From NCBI RefSeq assembly GCF_900143065.1, contig NZ_FRCX01000001.1, positions 682,001 through 746,000 on the forward strand: a stretch of DNA of 64,000 bases, in the 5' to 3' direction. The notes under the pieces were generated by a model that worked only from the letters and a program-made list of their open reading frames with translations, had not been told where the DNA came from and did no database searches. Source of the stretch: Duganella sacchari (GTDB taxonomy: Bacteria; Pseudomonadota; Gammaproteobacteria; Burkholderiales; Burkholderiaceae_D). The position numbers and the translations under genes are program-made. Positions 23,601 through 32,618 of this stretch are shown here, piece after piece (position 1 is the first letter of the stretch; every line of letters begins with the position of its first letter).

Positions 23601-25025
23601 ATGCAGACCACGATGACCGCTACCACGCCGCTACGCCAGATGAACGAGCTGCCGGGGCCACGCCCCTGGCCACTGCTGGGCAATCTCCCACAGATGCGGC
23701 CTTTGCGCATCCATCAGGATGTGGAAGCGTGGAGCAGGCAATATGGTCCGCTGTTCAAGATCAGCTTCGGCAAAACCCCGCTGCTGGTGGTAGCGGACCA
23801 TGAACTGGTCAACACCGTGTTGCGCGACCGGCCGGATGGCTACCGCCGCCCTGCCCTCACCGAAAGCGTGGCGCTGGAAATGGGTGGCCGCACTGGCGTC
23901 TTCATGGCGGAGGGCGCGGTCTGGCGCAATCAGCGGCGCATGGTCATGACGGCGCTGGCGCCGCATGCGGTCAAGGCCTACTTCCCCTCTCTGGTGTCGG
24001 TGGTGCTGCGTTTGCAGAAGCACTGGCAGCAAGCGGCGCGCACGGGCAAGGAGATCGACCTGGCGGAAGATCTGAAACGCTATAGCGTGGACATCATCGC
24101 TGGCCTGGCCTTCGGCACCGCCGTGAACACCATCGACGGCGGCGAGGATGTGATCCAGCGTCATATGGACGTCGTGCTGCCCGCCATCGCGCGCCGTTCG
24201 ATTGCCCTGTTCCCCTACTGGCGCTATTTCAAGCTGCCGCGGGACCGCCATCTGGACGCCTGCCTGGCCGAATTGAACAAGGCCGTCGATGAACTGATCG
24301 CCAATGCACGCACACGTCTGGAAGCCGAGCCAGCGCGCCGCGAACATCCCGCCAATCTGCTGGAAGCCATGATCTGCGCTGCGGACGAAGGCGGCAGCGG
24401 CGTGGACGACGTCGCGGTGGCCGGCAACGTCACCACCATGCTGCTGGCGGGCGAAGACACCACCAGCAATTCGCTGGCGTGGATGCTCTACCTGCTCCAG
24501 CAGAATCCTGACACCCTGCGCAAGGCGCGCGAGGAAGTGCTGCGCGTGGCGCCGGACCCGGGCGCGTTCACCATCGAGCAGATGGATGGGCTGGACTATC
24601 TGGAGGCGTGCGCACAGGAAGCCATGCGCCTCAAGCCGGTAGCGCCGTTTATGCCGATGGAATCGCTGCGCGATAACGTCGTCGGCGATGTGCAAGTCCC
24701 CAAAGGTGGCCTGCTGTGGTGCGTGATGCGCAATAACAGCGTATCGGACCAATACGTGCCCGATGCAGCCGATTTCAAGCCGGAGCGCTGGTTGCCGGGC
24801 AGTGTACCCGCCGTCAACAAGCATCTGTCGATTCCCTTCGGCTCCGGCGTGCGGACCTGCCCGGGGCGCTATCTCGCCCTGCTGGAAATCAAACTGGCCA
24901 GCGCCATGCTGCTATCCAGCTTCGACATCCAGTCCATCGCCACCATGGACGGCAAGGACGCCGAGGAATTGATGGGCTTCACCATGTCGCCGATAGGTTT
25001 GCAGATGCGGCTACAACACTCCTGA
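23601..25025 (+). CDS. Cytochrome P450
   Basis: A heme-thiolate monooxygenase of 474 residues. It has the proline-rich start LPGPRPWPLLGNL, the I-helix AGEDTTSNS, the ExxR helix (EAMRLKP), and the heme loop FGSGVRTCPGR with the ligand cysteine. There is no membrane anchor, so it is soluble. No ferredoxin or reductase gene is adjacent, so its electron donor must lie elsewhere. The ATG at 23601 follows AAGGAAAA; an upstream GTG at 23565 lacks a site. Substrate unknown; control by the divergent AraC protein is likely. Confidence 0.92.
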   Translation: MQTTMTATTPLRQMNELPGPRPWPLLGNLPQMRPLRIHQDVEAWSRQYGPLFKISFGKTPLLVVADHELVNTVLRDRPDGYRRPALTESVALEMGGRTGVFMAEGAVWRNQRRMVMTALAPHAVKAYFPSLVSVVLRLQKHWQQAARTGKEIDLAEDLKRYSVDIIAGLAFGTAVNTIDGGEDVIQRHMDVVLPAIARRSIALFPYWRYFKLPRDRHLDACLAELNKAVDELIANARTRLEAEPARREHPANLLEAMICAADEGGSGVDDVAVAGNVTTMLLAGEDTTSNSLAWMLYLLQQNPDTLRKAREEVLRVAPDPGAFTIEQMDGLDYLEACAQEAMRLKPVAPFMPMESLRDNVVGDVQVPKGGLLWCVMRNNSVSDQYVPDAADFKPERWLPGSVPAVNKHLSIPFGSGVRTCPGRYLALLEIKLASAMLLSSFDIQSIATMDGKDAEELMGFTMSPIGLQMRLQHS

Positions 25026-25093
25026 TTTGCAAGCATATTTCGCGTGCGCGTTGGCCGTGCTAGGCTCATTCCATCTGTCGATGGAGGGGCACG

Positions 25094-25405
25094 ATGCGGT
25101 TTAAATTTGAAACCAGGCGGCATGGACGATGTCTCGCGGAGACCGAGCATGATGACGATGCGATTCGGGTCGAGATCTGGTACGACCAGAATACCGATCC
25201 GAAGAAGGTCGAGTACCTGCTCCATATTACCGACCTGCCGCTGCCCAAGCAGATCACCGAGGCCGGCGCCCTGCAGGATGCGACGCGCATCGCCATCAAT
25301 CACTTCTACGCCACCAAGACCAGGGATGGCGATGAGTTTGAAATGCACTGCAGCCGCATCACCGCACGCTGGCCCGGGACGCTTTACAACAAGCTGGGTG
25401 GCTGA
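25094..25405 (+). CDS. Hypothetical protein, 103 aa
   Basis: Not a family I recognise. A soluble acidic protein rich in Asp/Glu and His, without signal peptide or membrane segment, starting MRFKFETRRHGRCLAET. GGAGGGGC lies shortly before the ATG. It follows the P450 by 68 bases and overlaps the end of the convergent oxidoreductase by 22 bases. Coding character matches its neighbours. Confidence 0.65.
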   Translation: MRFKFETRRHGRCLAETEHDDDAIRVEIWYDQNTDPKKVEYLLHITDLPLPKQITEAGALQDATRIAINHFYATKTRDGDEFEMHCSRITARWPGTLYNKLGG

Positions 25406-26124
25406 GCCAGATGCGCCTTGAAGCCTTGCGCACCGGGCGCCAGTGTCGCTTTTAAGGTCATCGCGGGAATGTCATAGTCGCCGTCATTCTGGCGTCGGAA
25501 AGGAATCGGCGCTGTGGTCGCCAGCGTGTCCAGCCGCTGCCCCAGTCGCGCGCATGCTTCGGCAAAAAGCGCCTCGTTCATGCGTCCCGTGCGGTACAAC
25601 AGGAATGGTGGCAGCACTTCCATGCCAGGGTAGAACAGGATGCCATGATGGATGGGGAATAGCAGCTCATCGATCGCGCCGTTGATGCCGCGCGGGCTGT
25701 AATGCGACTCCCACCCGCCGGCCGTCACCAGCAGCATGGCGCGCTTGCCCGCCAGCGTGCCTTCGCCGTAGCGGTCACCCCAGCGTTGATCCGAATGCTC
25801 ACCGACGCCGTAGCCAAAGCCCAGCGTGTACACGCGCTCCACCCAGCCCTTCATGATCGCCGGCATGGAGAACCACCACAATGGGAACTGGAAGATCACC
25901 GTATTCGCCCAGCGCAGTTTTTCCTGCTCGCGCAAGATGTCAGCGCGGTGATCGGCTCGCTCAGGGATTTCGTCCGCCTGCAGTATTGCGTTCCACTCCA
26001 TGGCATACAGGTCAGAGACTTGTACCGTGTGGCCGCCAGCTTGCAGGTGGCGGACGGCGTAGTCCTTGAGCGAGGCATTCAGCGACTGTGGATCGGGATG
26101 GGCATAAACGATGAGGATATTCAT
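25384..26124 (-). CDS. NAD(P)H-dependent quinone oxidoreductase, flavodoxin-like fold
   Basis: A cytosolic FAD/FMN enzyme of the NQO1/MdaB/KefF superfamily, 246 residues, carrying out two-electron quinone reduction. Evidence: N-terminal ILIVYAHPDPQSLNASL, the flavin loop VIFQFPLWWFSMPAIMKGW, and LGFGYGVGEH followed by VTAGGWESHYSPRG. It is divergent from a LysR-type gene 81 bases away, which probably controls it. Confidence 0.88.
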   Translation of the reverse strand: MNILIVYAHPDPQSLNASLKDYAVRHLQAGGHTVQVSDLYAMEWNAILQADEIPERADHRADILREQEKLRWANTVIFQFPLWWFSMPAIMKGWVERVYTLGFGYGVGEHSDQRWGDRYGEGTLAGKRAMLLVTAGGWESHYSPRGINGAIDELLFPIHHGILFYPGMEVLPPFLLYRTGRMNEALFAEACARLGQRLDTLATTAPIPFRRQNDGDYDIPAMTLKATLAPGAQGFKAHLAQPPSLL

Positions 26125-26205
26125 ATCTGGCTCCGGTAAGAAAACCTCAGCTTACGGCGGCATCAGGTATAGTAGAAATGAATTCCCGATATCCCAGCTA
26201 TAGAC

Positions 26206-27099
26206 ATGAATAATCTCAGGCGACTGGACCTCAACCTGCTGGTGACGCTCGACGTACTGCTGGCCGAGCACAACGTCACGCGCGCGGCGGAGCGGCTGAA
26301 CTTTTCGCAGCCGTCGATCAGCGTTCACCTGGCCAAGCTGCGCGATATTTTCGGCGACCCACTACTGCTGCCAGGGCCGCGCGGCATGCGCCCCACCGCG
26401 CGTGCGGAAGCATTGCGCGAACCGCTGAAGCAGGCACTCGAAGCACTGGGCCGCGCCGTCTCGCCCGCCGCCGCATTTGATCCTGCGCGCGCGGACAATA
26501 CCTGGCGCGTCGCCGCCACCGACTACGGCGAATCCACCATCGTACTGCCCGCGATGGCCAGCCTGCGCGCCGCCGCGCCAGGCACGCGGCTGGCTGTGAT
26601 GGAACTGGCGCCGAACCATATCGCACGCCAGGCCGAGCAAGGCGTCATCGACCTCGCCTTCCACATCACCGAAGAGGCGCCGCCGGGCATGCGTCACCGG
26701 CTGTTGTTTGAAGAGCGCTATGTGCTTGCGGGCCGCGCCGGCCATCCGCGTTTGAAGCGCAAGCCGACGCTCAAACAGTTGTGCGAACTGGAACACGTCA
26801 TCGTCTCGCCGGACGGCGGCGGTTTCAGCGGCATCACCGACACCGTGCTGGCGCAGGCCGGCCTGACGCGCCGCGTCGTGCTCTCCGTGCCCCATTTCCT
26901 GTTCGTGATCTCGGCACTGACCAGCACCGATCTGGTGGCCATGCTGCCCGAGCGCCTGGTACGCGGTAACACTGCGCTGCGTACCGTGGAAGCGCCAGTC
27001 GCGCTGCCCGGCTACGAAATGGCCATGCTATGGCACGAGCGCGTCCACCGCGACCCCGCCCACCAATGGCTGCGCGAGCACATTGGCGCGAGCCTATGA
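26206..27099 (+). CDS. LysR-family regulator (NodD-like)
   Basis: A 297-residue LysR-type activator. The N-terminal winged HTH is complete: LRRLDLNLLVTLDVLLAEHN, then TRAAERLNFSQPSISVHLAKLR. The N-terminal wording and the absence of long insertions resemble the NodD/NahR subgroup. It is divergent from the quinone oxidoreductase gene, the classic arrangement for a LysR and its target. The inducer is unknown. Confidence 0.9.
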   Translation: MNNLRRLDLNLLVTLDVLLAEHNVTRAAERLNFSQPSISVHLAKLRDIFGDPLLLPGPRGMRPTARAEALREPLKQALEALGRAVSPAAAFDPARADNTWRVAATDYGESTIVLPAMASLRAAAPGTRLAVMELAPNHIARQAEQGVIDLAFHITEEAPPGMRHRLLFEERYVLAGRAGHPRLKRKPTLKQLCELEHVIVSPDGGGFSGITDTVLAQAGLTRRVVLSVPHFLFVISALTSTDLVAMLPERLVRGNTALRTVEAPVALPGYEMAMLWHERVHRDPAHQWLREHIGASL

Positions 27100-27121
27100 A
27101 AAACGGCGCCGAAGCGCCGTT
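27100..27121 (-). terminator. Intrinsic terminator of edd-eda
   Basis: On the minus strand AACGGCGC-TTCG-GCGCCGTT is followed by TTTC. The eight-bp stem has a stable TTCG tetraloop and a short U run directly after eda. It lies between the convergent LysR and eda genes. Confidence 0.7.
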
Positions 27122-27126
27122 GTCGT

Positions 27127-27753
27127 TTAAGCCCGCAGGCTGCTCGCCAGTCTGGCGATTTCGGTGATCTTGTCCCACTCGCCAGCGGCGATCAGGTCTT
27201 TCGGCGTCAGCCAGGAACCGCCGACGCAGGCCACGTTCTTCAGTTTCAGGAACTGCGGCGCGGTTTCTTGCGAAATGCCGCCGGTCGGGCAGAAGGTGAC
27301 GTCCGGCAGCGGACCGCCAATCCCGTTCAACATGCCAACGCCGCCCGCCGGCACGGCCGGGAACAGTTTCAGCTGCTTGAAGCCATGCTCGCGCGCCACC
27401 ATCACTTCCGATGGCGTCATCACGCCTGGCAGCAGCGGCAGGCCGCTGCTCTTGGCGGCGGCGATCAGCGCCGGGGTCAGGCCGGGCGACACGCCAAACA
27501 CGGCGCCCGCATCACGTGCGGCGGCAAATTCTTCCGGCTGCGTCAGGGTGCCGACGCCGACGATGGCGCCTTCCACTTCGCTCATGGCCTTGATCGCGCC
27601 CAGGCCGTGTTTGGTGCGCAGGGTTACTTCCAGCACGCGGATGCCGCCAGCCACCAGCGCTTTCGCCAGCGGTACGGCGTGTTCAGGTTCGTCAATCGCG
27701 ATCACCGGGATCACGGCCGAAGTACGCATAATGTCGAGCAGAGTCATGGTCAT
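27127..27753 (-). CDS. eda: 2-keto-3-deoxy-6-phosphogluconate (KDPG) aldolase
   Basis: Last step of the Entner-Doudoroff pathway: KDPG to pyruvate and glyceraldehyde-3-phosphate. The 208-residue protein has VIPVIAIDEPEHAVPLAKAL, the catalytic Glu region VLEVTLRT, the Schiff-base lysine in LKLFPA, and the phosphate loop FCPTGGIS. It starts three bases after the edd stop, so the two are one operon. A second in-frame ATG at 27747 is also possible. Confidence 0.96.
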   Translation of the reverse strand: MTMTLLDIMRTSAVIPVIAIDEPEHAVPLAKALVAGGIRVLEVTLRTKHGLGAIKAMSEVEGAIVGVGTLTQPEEFAAARDAGAVFGVSPGLTPALIAAAKSSGLPLLPGVMTPSEVMVAREHGFKQLKLFPAVPAGGVGMLNGIGGPLPDVTFCPTGGISQETAPQFLKLKNVACVGGSWLTPKDLIAAGEWDKITEIARLASSLRA

Positions 27754-27756
27754 GAT

Positions 27757-29679
27757 TTAAACTTCTTTCTTCGTCGAGAAATCTTCATCGGAACCCGGCA
27801 CGGTATTGCCTACCGGGTCTTTGTCATGCAGGCCTACCGTGGTAGGAATCGGCGATGGCAGCGGGAAGGTGGTCGCGCCCTTCTCTGCTTCGCAGACGCT
27901 GGCGCGGAACATGGCGAACAGCTCGCGGCCCATGCCCACGTGATTCGGCGACATGTCCGCATGCGCCATCGAACGCGCATGCCACACGGCGGAATCCACC
28001 AGCGCTTCCAGCGTGCCGGTTTCAGCGCAGACCTTGAGGATGTCGCCATCGCGCACCAGGCCCAGCGGACCGCCCGCCAGGATTTCCGGCGACACGTGAA
28101 TCGCCGCCGGCACCTTGCCCGATGCGCCGGACATGCGGCCATCGGTCACCAGCGCCACCTTGCGGCCTGCGTCCTGCAGGTTGGCCAGCGCTGGCGTCAA
28201 CGCGTGCAGTTCCGGCATGCCATTGGCACGCGGACCCTGGAAGCGGATCACGGCGACAAAGTCGCGGTCCAGCTGGCCGGCCTTGTACGCATCCATGAAG
28301 TCTTCCTGCGAGTTGAACACCAGCGCCGGCGCTTCCACCGTGCGGTGCTGCGGCTTCACGGCCGACACCTTCATCACGGCGCGGCCCAGGTTACCCTGCA
28401 CCAGCACCATGCCGCCGTCCGGTGAGAATGGGTTATCCGCCTTGCGCAGCACTTTGTCGTCGCCCGATTCAACTGGTGAATCCTTGAACACCACGCCCTT
28501 GTCGCCCTCGCCCAGGAACGGCTCGGCGCAGTGCTTGCGCAGACCTTTGCCCAGGATGGTGGTAACGTCGTCGTGCAGCAGGCCGATATCCAGCAGCTCG
28601 CGGATGACAAAACCGGTACCGCCTGCGGCGTGGAAGTGGTTCACGTCCGCTTCGCCGTTCGGGTAGATGCGGCACAGCAGCGGCACCACTTTCGACAGCT
28701 CGTCGAAGTCGTTCCAGTCGATTACGATGCCGGCCGCTTTTGCAATCGCCACCAGGTGCAGCGTGTGATTGGTGGAACCACCGGTGGTCAGCAGCGCGAC
28801 AATCGCGTTGACGATGGATTTTTCATCGACCACATGGCCGACCGGGATGTATTCGCTGCCCTGGTCCGTAATCACTGCGGCGCGTTGCGCGGCAGCCTTG
28901 GTCAGTTCATCGCGCAGCGGCGTGTTCGGCGTAATGAAGGCGGCGCCCGGCAGGTGCAGGCCCATGACTTCCATCAGCATCTGGTTGGAGTTGGCGGTGC
29001 CGTAGAAAGTACAGGTGCCGGCGCTGTGGTAGGACTGCGATTCGCCTTCCAGCAGCTCGGCGCGGCCAACTTTACCTTGTGCGTACAGCTGGCGGATCTT
29101 GGCTTTTTCCGAATTCGACAGGCCGGTGGTCATCGGGCCGGCCGGCACAAACACGGCTGGCAGGTGACCGAAGTGCAGCGCGCCGATCAGCAGCCCAGGG
29201 ACGATCTTGTCGCATACGCCCAGGTACAGCGCGGCGTCGAACATATTGTGCGACAGCGCCACTGCAGCCGACATCGCAATCGCGTCGCGCGAGAACAGCG
29301 ACAGTTCCATGCCCGGCTGGCCCTGGGTAACGCCGTCACACATGGCCGGCGTGCCGCCCGCAAACTGCGCCACCGCGCCCACTTCGCGCACGGCTTGCTT
29401 GATGATCTCAGGATAACGCTCGAACGGCTGGTGCGCCGACAGCATGTCGTTGTAGGCCGAAACAATCGCCACCGATGGCTTTTTGATTTCCTTCAGCACC
29501 AGCTTGTCGTTGACCGGGAAGGCGGCAAAGCCGTGCGCCAGGTTGGTACACGCCAGGGTGCCGCGCTGCGGGCCTTTGACGCGGGCCGCTTCGAGGTGCG
29601 CCAGATACGCGCCGCGCGATGGTTTGCTGCGCTGAATAATGCGATTGGTGACAGTTTCCAGGACTGGATGCAACGCCAT
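27757..29679 (-). CDS. edd: Phosphogluconate dehydratase
   Basis: Entner-Doudoroff enzyme converting 6-phosphogluconate to KDPG with a [4Fe-4S] cluster. The 640-residue sequence contains [50 protein letters not shown] and [17 protein letters not shown], all diagnostic of the IlvD/Edd family and specifically Edd. The ATG at 29679 follows AAGGA. A HexR-like operator lies 26-40 bases upstream, so expression should rise when KDPG accumulates. Confidence 0.97.
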   Translation of the reverse strand: MALHPVLETVTNRIIQRSKPSRGAYLAHLEAARVKGPQRGTLACTNLAHGFAAFPVNDKLVLKEIKKPSVAIVSAYNDMLSAHQPFERYPEIIKQAVREVGAVAQFAGGTPAMCDGVTQGQPGMELSLFSRDAIAMSAAVALSHNMFDAALYLGVCDKIVPGLLIGALHFGHLPAVFVPAGPMTTGLSNSEKAKIRQLYAQGKVGRAELLEGESQSYHSAGTCTFYGTANSNQMLMEVMGLHLPGAAFITPNTPLRDELTKAAAQRAAVITDQGSEYIPVGHVVDEKSIVNAIVALLTTGGSTNHTLHLVAIAKAAGIVIDWNDFDELSKVVPLLCRIYPNGEADVNHFHAAGGTGFVIRELLDIGLLHDDVTTILGKGLRKHCAEPFLGEGDKGVVFKDSPVESGDDKVLRKADNPFSPDGGMVLVQGNLGRAVMKVSAVKPQHRTVEAPALVFNSQEDFMDAYKAGQLDRDFVAVIRFQGPRANGMPELHALTPALANLQDAGRKVALVTDGRMSGASGKVPAAIHVSPEILAGGPLGLVRDGDILKVCAETGTLEALVDSAVWHARSMAHADMSPNHVGMGRELFAMFRASVCEAEKGATTFPLPSPIPTTVGLHDKDPVGNTVPGSDEDFSTKKEV

Positions 29680-29704
29680 GATCGTTCCTTATGTATGGAT
29701 TCCG

Positions 29705-29719
29705 TGAAATTTTACTACA
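29705..29719 (-). promoter_or_regulatory. Candidate HexR operator of edd-eda
   Basis: The minus strand reads TGTAGTAAAATTTCA. The first 14 bases are identical to a site before zwf, and the element is an imperfect palindrome of the TGTARTWWWATTACA type known for HexR in other proteobacteria. Confidence 0.65.
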
Positions 29720-29830
29720 AAAATACAAATCGCACCGGCTTTTATTGGACGGGCTGGCCTACGCTGGCGGTCATCGCATGGTCCCACTACCCCTCTGAAA
29801 CGCAGAAATATTCAGCGCACGTCATCAAAC

Positions 29831-29845
29831 CGTAGTGAATTTACC
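29831..29845 (+). promoter_or_regulatory. Candidate HexR operator of pgi
   Basis: CGTAGTGAATTTACC keeps the GTAGT-A-TTTAC skeleton of the edd and zwf sites. It lies 47 bases before the pgi start. It is the weakest of the four matches. Confidence 0.5.
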
Positions 29846-29891
29846 TGATTTTCCTGTATTATTTCGCCATCCCCTCCCTACTGACAAGATT

Positions 29892-31544
29892 ATGCGCCAG
29901 CCTGCACTTACTTCGACCGCCAGTTTCCAAGCCCTCGCATCCCATGCTGTCAACGCCAAAACCTGGCAAATGCGCCAGCTGTTTGCCGCCAACCCACAAC
30001 GCTTTCCCGAGTTGACGGTCGATGCGGCCGGTCTGTTCCTGGACTATTCCAAGAATCGCCTGGATGCCACCACCGTCGGCCTGCTGCTGGATCTGGCCCG
30101 CGAACGCGGCGTCGAACGTCAGCGCGACGCCATGCTCGGCGGCGAGAAGATTAATCTTACCGAACATCGCGCCGTACTGCACACAGCGTTGCGTATGCCG
30201 CGCGGCAAAGCCCTGATAGTGGACGGCCAGGACGTCAACGCCGACGTGCATGCGGTGCTGGACCACATCAAGGACTTCACCGACCGCGTACGCAACGGCC
30301 AGTGGCTGGGCTATACCGGCAAGCCGATCAAGGATGTGGTCAATGTCGGCATCGGCGGTTCGGACCTGGGACCGAAAATGGCGGTACTGGCACTGCGCTC
30401 GTACGCCCATCCGCGCCTGAAAATGCATTTCGTCTCCAATGTGGACGGCCACGATATGGACGCCGCGCTGGCGCAGGTGAATCCGGAAACCACGCTGTTC
30501 ATCATCGCCTCCAAGACCTTCACCACGGCAGAAACCATGCTGAATGCGGGCACTGCACGCACCTGGTTCCTGCAGAACGGCGGCACACAGGACAACCTGG
30601 CCAGGCACTTTGTCGCCGTCTCCACCAACACCAAGGCGGTCGCGGACTTCGGCATCGATACCGCCAACATGTTCCCGTTCTGGGACTGGGTCGGCGGCCG
30701 TTACTCGGTATGGTCGGCAATCGGTCTGTCGGTCGCGCTGGCGGTGGGCTTTGGCTACTTCAGCGACTTCCTGGCTGGCGCCCACGCCATGGATGAACAC
30801 TTCCGCGAGGCGCCGCTGGAGCAGAACATGCCGGTGCTGCTGGCCATGGTCGGTTTCTGGAACCGCCAGTTCCTCGACGCCAGCTCGCTGTCGATCGCGC
30901 CTTACCATCAGGACCTGAACCGCTTCCCGGCCTATTTGCAGCAGCTGGACATGGAATCCAACGGCAAGCGCATCACACGCGGCGGCGCGGCAGTCGATAC
31001 GCCAACCTGCCCGGTGGTGTGGGGCGAGTGCGGCACCAATGCGCAGCACGCGTACTTCCAGCTGCTGCACCAGGGTACCGATGTGACGCCGATCGACTTC
31101 ATCGCCGCGCTGCGCGCCACCCACGACCTGGCAGGCCATCACGATGCACTGCTGGCCAACTGCTTCGCACAGTCGGAAGCCTTCATGACCGGCAAGACCG
31201 CCGACGAAGTGCGCGCCGACCTGGCTGGCGCACAACTGAGCGCCGAAGAAATCGAAGCGCTGGTACCGCACAAGACCTTCCCGGGCAACCGTCCGTCCAA
31301 CACCATCCTGATGGACCAGCTGACGCCAGCTGCGCTGGGCGCACTGATCGCACTGTACGAACACAAGACCTTTGTACAGGGCGTGATCTGGGACGTGAAC
31401 AGCTTTGACCAGTGGGGCGTTGAACTGGGCAAGGTCCTGGCCAAAAACATCCAGTCCGAGCTGACTGGCGAGGTCAAGCCGGAACGTCACGACAGTTCGA
31501 CCAATGGCCTGATCATGATGGCGAAAGCGGCGCAACACATATGA
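29892..31544 (+). CDS. pgi: Glucose-6-phosphate isomerase
   Basis: Interconverts glucose-6-phosphate and fructose-6-phosphate. The 550-residue protein matches the usual Pgi length and has NVGIGGSDLGPKMAV, both family signatures (FGYFSDFLAGAHAMDEHF region and a C-terminal KTFVQGVIWDVNSFDQWGVELGK stretch), and GGRYSVWSAIGL. The ATG at 29892 is preferred; the frame opens earlier at a GTG (29835), which would overlap the predicted operator. It is divergent from edd and overlaps the SMP-30 gene by four bases. Confidence 0.97.
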   Translation: MRQPALTSTASFQALASHAVNAKTWQMRQLFAANPQRFPELTVDAAGLFLDYSKNRLDATTVGLLLDLARERGVERQRDAMLGGEKINLTEHRAVLHTALRMPRGKALIVDGQDVNADVHAVLDHIKDFTDRVRNGQWLGYTGKPIKDVVNVGIGGSDLGPKMAVLALRSYAHPRLKMHFVSNVDGHDMDAALAQVNPETTLFIIASKTFTTAETMLNAGTARTWFLQNGGTQDNLARHFVAVSTNTKAVADFGIDTANMFPFWDWVGGRYSVWSAIGLSVALAVGFGYFSDFLAGAHAMDEHFREAPLEQNMPVLLAMVGFWNRQFLDASSLSIAPYHQDLNRFPAYLQQLDMESNGKRITRGGAAVDTPTCPVVWGECGTNAQHAYFQLLHQGTDVTPIDFIAALRATHDLAGHHDALLANCFAQSEAFMTGKTADEVRADLAGAQLSAEEIEALVPHKTFPGNRPSNTILMDQLTPAALGALIALYEHKTFVQGVIWDVNSFDQWGVELGKVLAKNIQSELTGEVKPERHDSSTNGLIMMAKAAQHI

Positions 31545-32440
31545 GCACTTCCGACATCAAGGTAGCTTACGACGCGGTGATGCAAACGGGCGAATGCCCG
31601 CTGTGGCATCCACAGGAACAGGCGCTGTACTGGGTGGATATTCCCGCCTTCACCGTACACCGCCTCGATCCGGCCAGCGGCGCACACCGTGCCTGGAAGC
31701 TGGCCAGCGAGCCAGCCACGCTGGGCATCAGCGACCAGGGCGGCCTGATTGTCGCCCTGCGCAGCGGCTTTGCACACCTGGACACCAGCAGCGATGAAGT
31801 GAAAATGACGGAGATCGCAGCGGCGCCGTACGACCAGGCCATCACGCGCTTCAACGATGGCCATGTCGATCCGGCGGGCCGCTTCTGGGTCGGCACGATT
31901 TACGAGCCGCGCGACAAGCCGGCGGCGGAAATGTATGTGCTGGAAAAAGGCGCGCTGCGCAAGGTGTGGTCGGGCGGCATGACCAACTCGAATGGTTCGG
32001 GTTTCAGCCCGGACCAGAAGACCATGTACCACGCCGACACCGCTGCGCACCGCGTGACAAGGCTGGACTACGACGTCGCCACCGGCACCGTCGCAAATCA
32101 GCGCCTGCTGCACCAGTTCTCGATGGACAAGGAAAACAACTACGGCGGTCGTCCCGACGGCGCAGCCGTGGACAGCGAGGGTAACTACTGGGTGGCGATG
32201 TTTGAAGGCGCGCGTATTGCCAAGCTGTCGCCGGAAGGCGTGCTGCTGGGCGAAATCACGCTGCCGGTGCGCTGTCCGACCATGCCGGCGTTTGGTGGTC
32301 CGGATCTCAAGACCCTGTATGTGACCAGCGCCGGCGCCCGTCCGGCGCCGGAACTGGCGCAGTATCCGCTCAGCGGCAAGCTGCTGGCGATTCCGATGGA
32401 TGTCGCCGGCCGCGCCGAGCCCACTTACCGCAGCGCTTAA
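31541..32440 (+). CDS. SMP-30/gluconolactonase-family protein
   Basis: A calcium/zinc-dependent lactonase of the six-bladed propeller SMP-30 family, 299 residues. The metal-site regions are visible: GECPLWHPQEQALYWVDI (first Glu), RFNDGHVDPAGRFWVGT, SNGSGFSPDQKTMYHADT and NYGGRPDGAAVDSEGNYW. Its ATG overlaps the pgi stop (ATGA). No pgl-type 6-phosphogluconolactonase is present in this cluster, so this enzyme may hydrolyse glucono- or 6-phosphogluconolactone; that role is inference. Confidence 0.88.
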   Translation: MSTSDIKVAYDAVMQTGECPLWHPQEQALYWVDIPAFTVHRLDPASGAHRAWKLASEPATLGISDQGGLIVALRSGFAHLDTSSDEVKMTEIAAAPYDQAITRFNDGHVDPAGRFWVGTIYEPRDKPAAEMYVLEKGALRKVWSGGMTNSNGSGFSPDQKTMYHADTAAHRVTRLDYDVATGTVANQRLLHQFSMDKENNYGGRPDGAAVDSEGNYWVAMFEGARIAKLSPEGVLLGEITLPVRCPTMPAFGGPDLKTLYVTSAGARPAPELAQYPLSGKLLAIPMDVAGRAEPTYRSA

Positions 32441-32510
32441 CCCGCACTACGGCAAGCAGCAAGCAACGGCTGGCCAGCTTATAATCCACCTACATCACCC
32501 CATAGGGCAA

Positions 32511-32557
32511 TGTAGTAAAATTTCTTGCAAACCACCCTTATAAGTAGTAAATTTACA
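32511..32557 (+). promoter_or_regulatory. Two candidate HexR operators over the zwf promoter
   Basis: TGTAGTAAAATTTCT (32511-32525) and AGTAGTAAATTTACA (32543-32557) flank and overlap a possible promoter, TTGCAA (32525-32530), 17 bases, TAAATT (32548-32553). Binding at both would cover the -35 and -10 elements, fitting repression. They lie 62-108 bases before zwf, in the leader of the zwf-hexR operon. Confidence 0.65.
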
Positions 32558-32618
32558 CCGGCTGCCGCGCCTGCGCGCGGCGATTCCTTCTGCACTTTCT
32601 TGCGACGATTTTCATACT

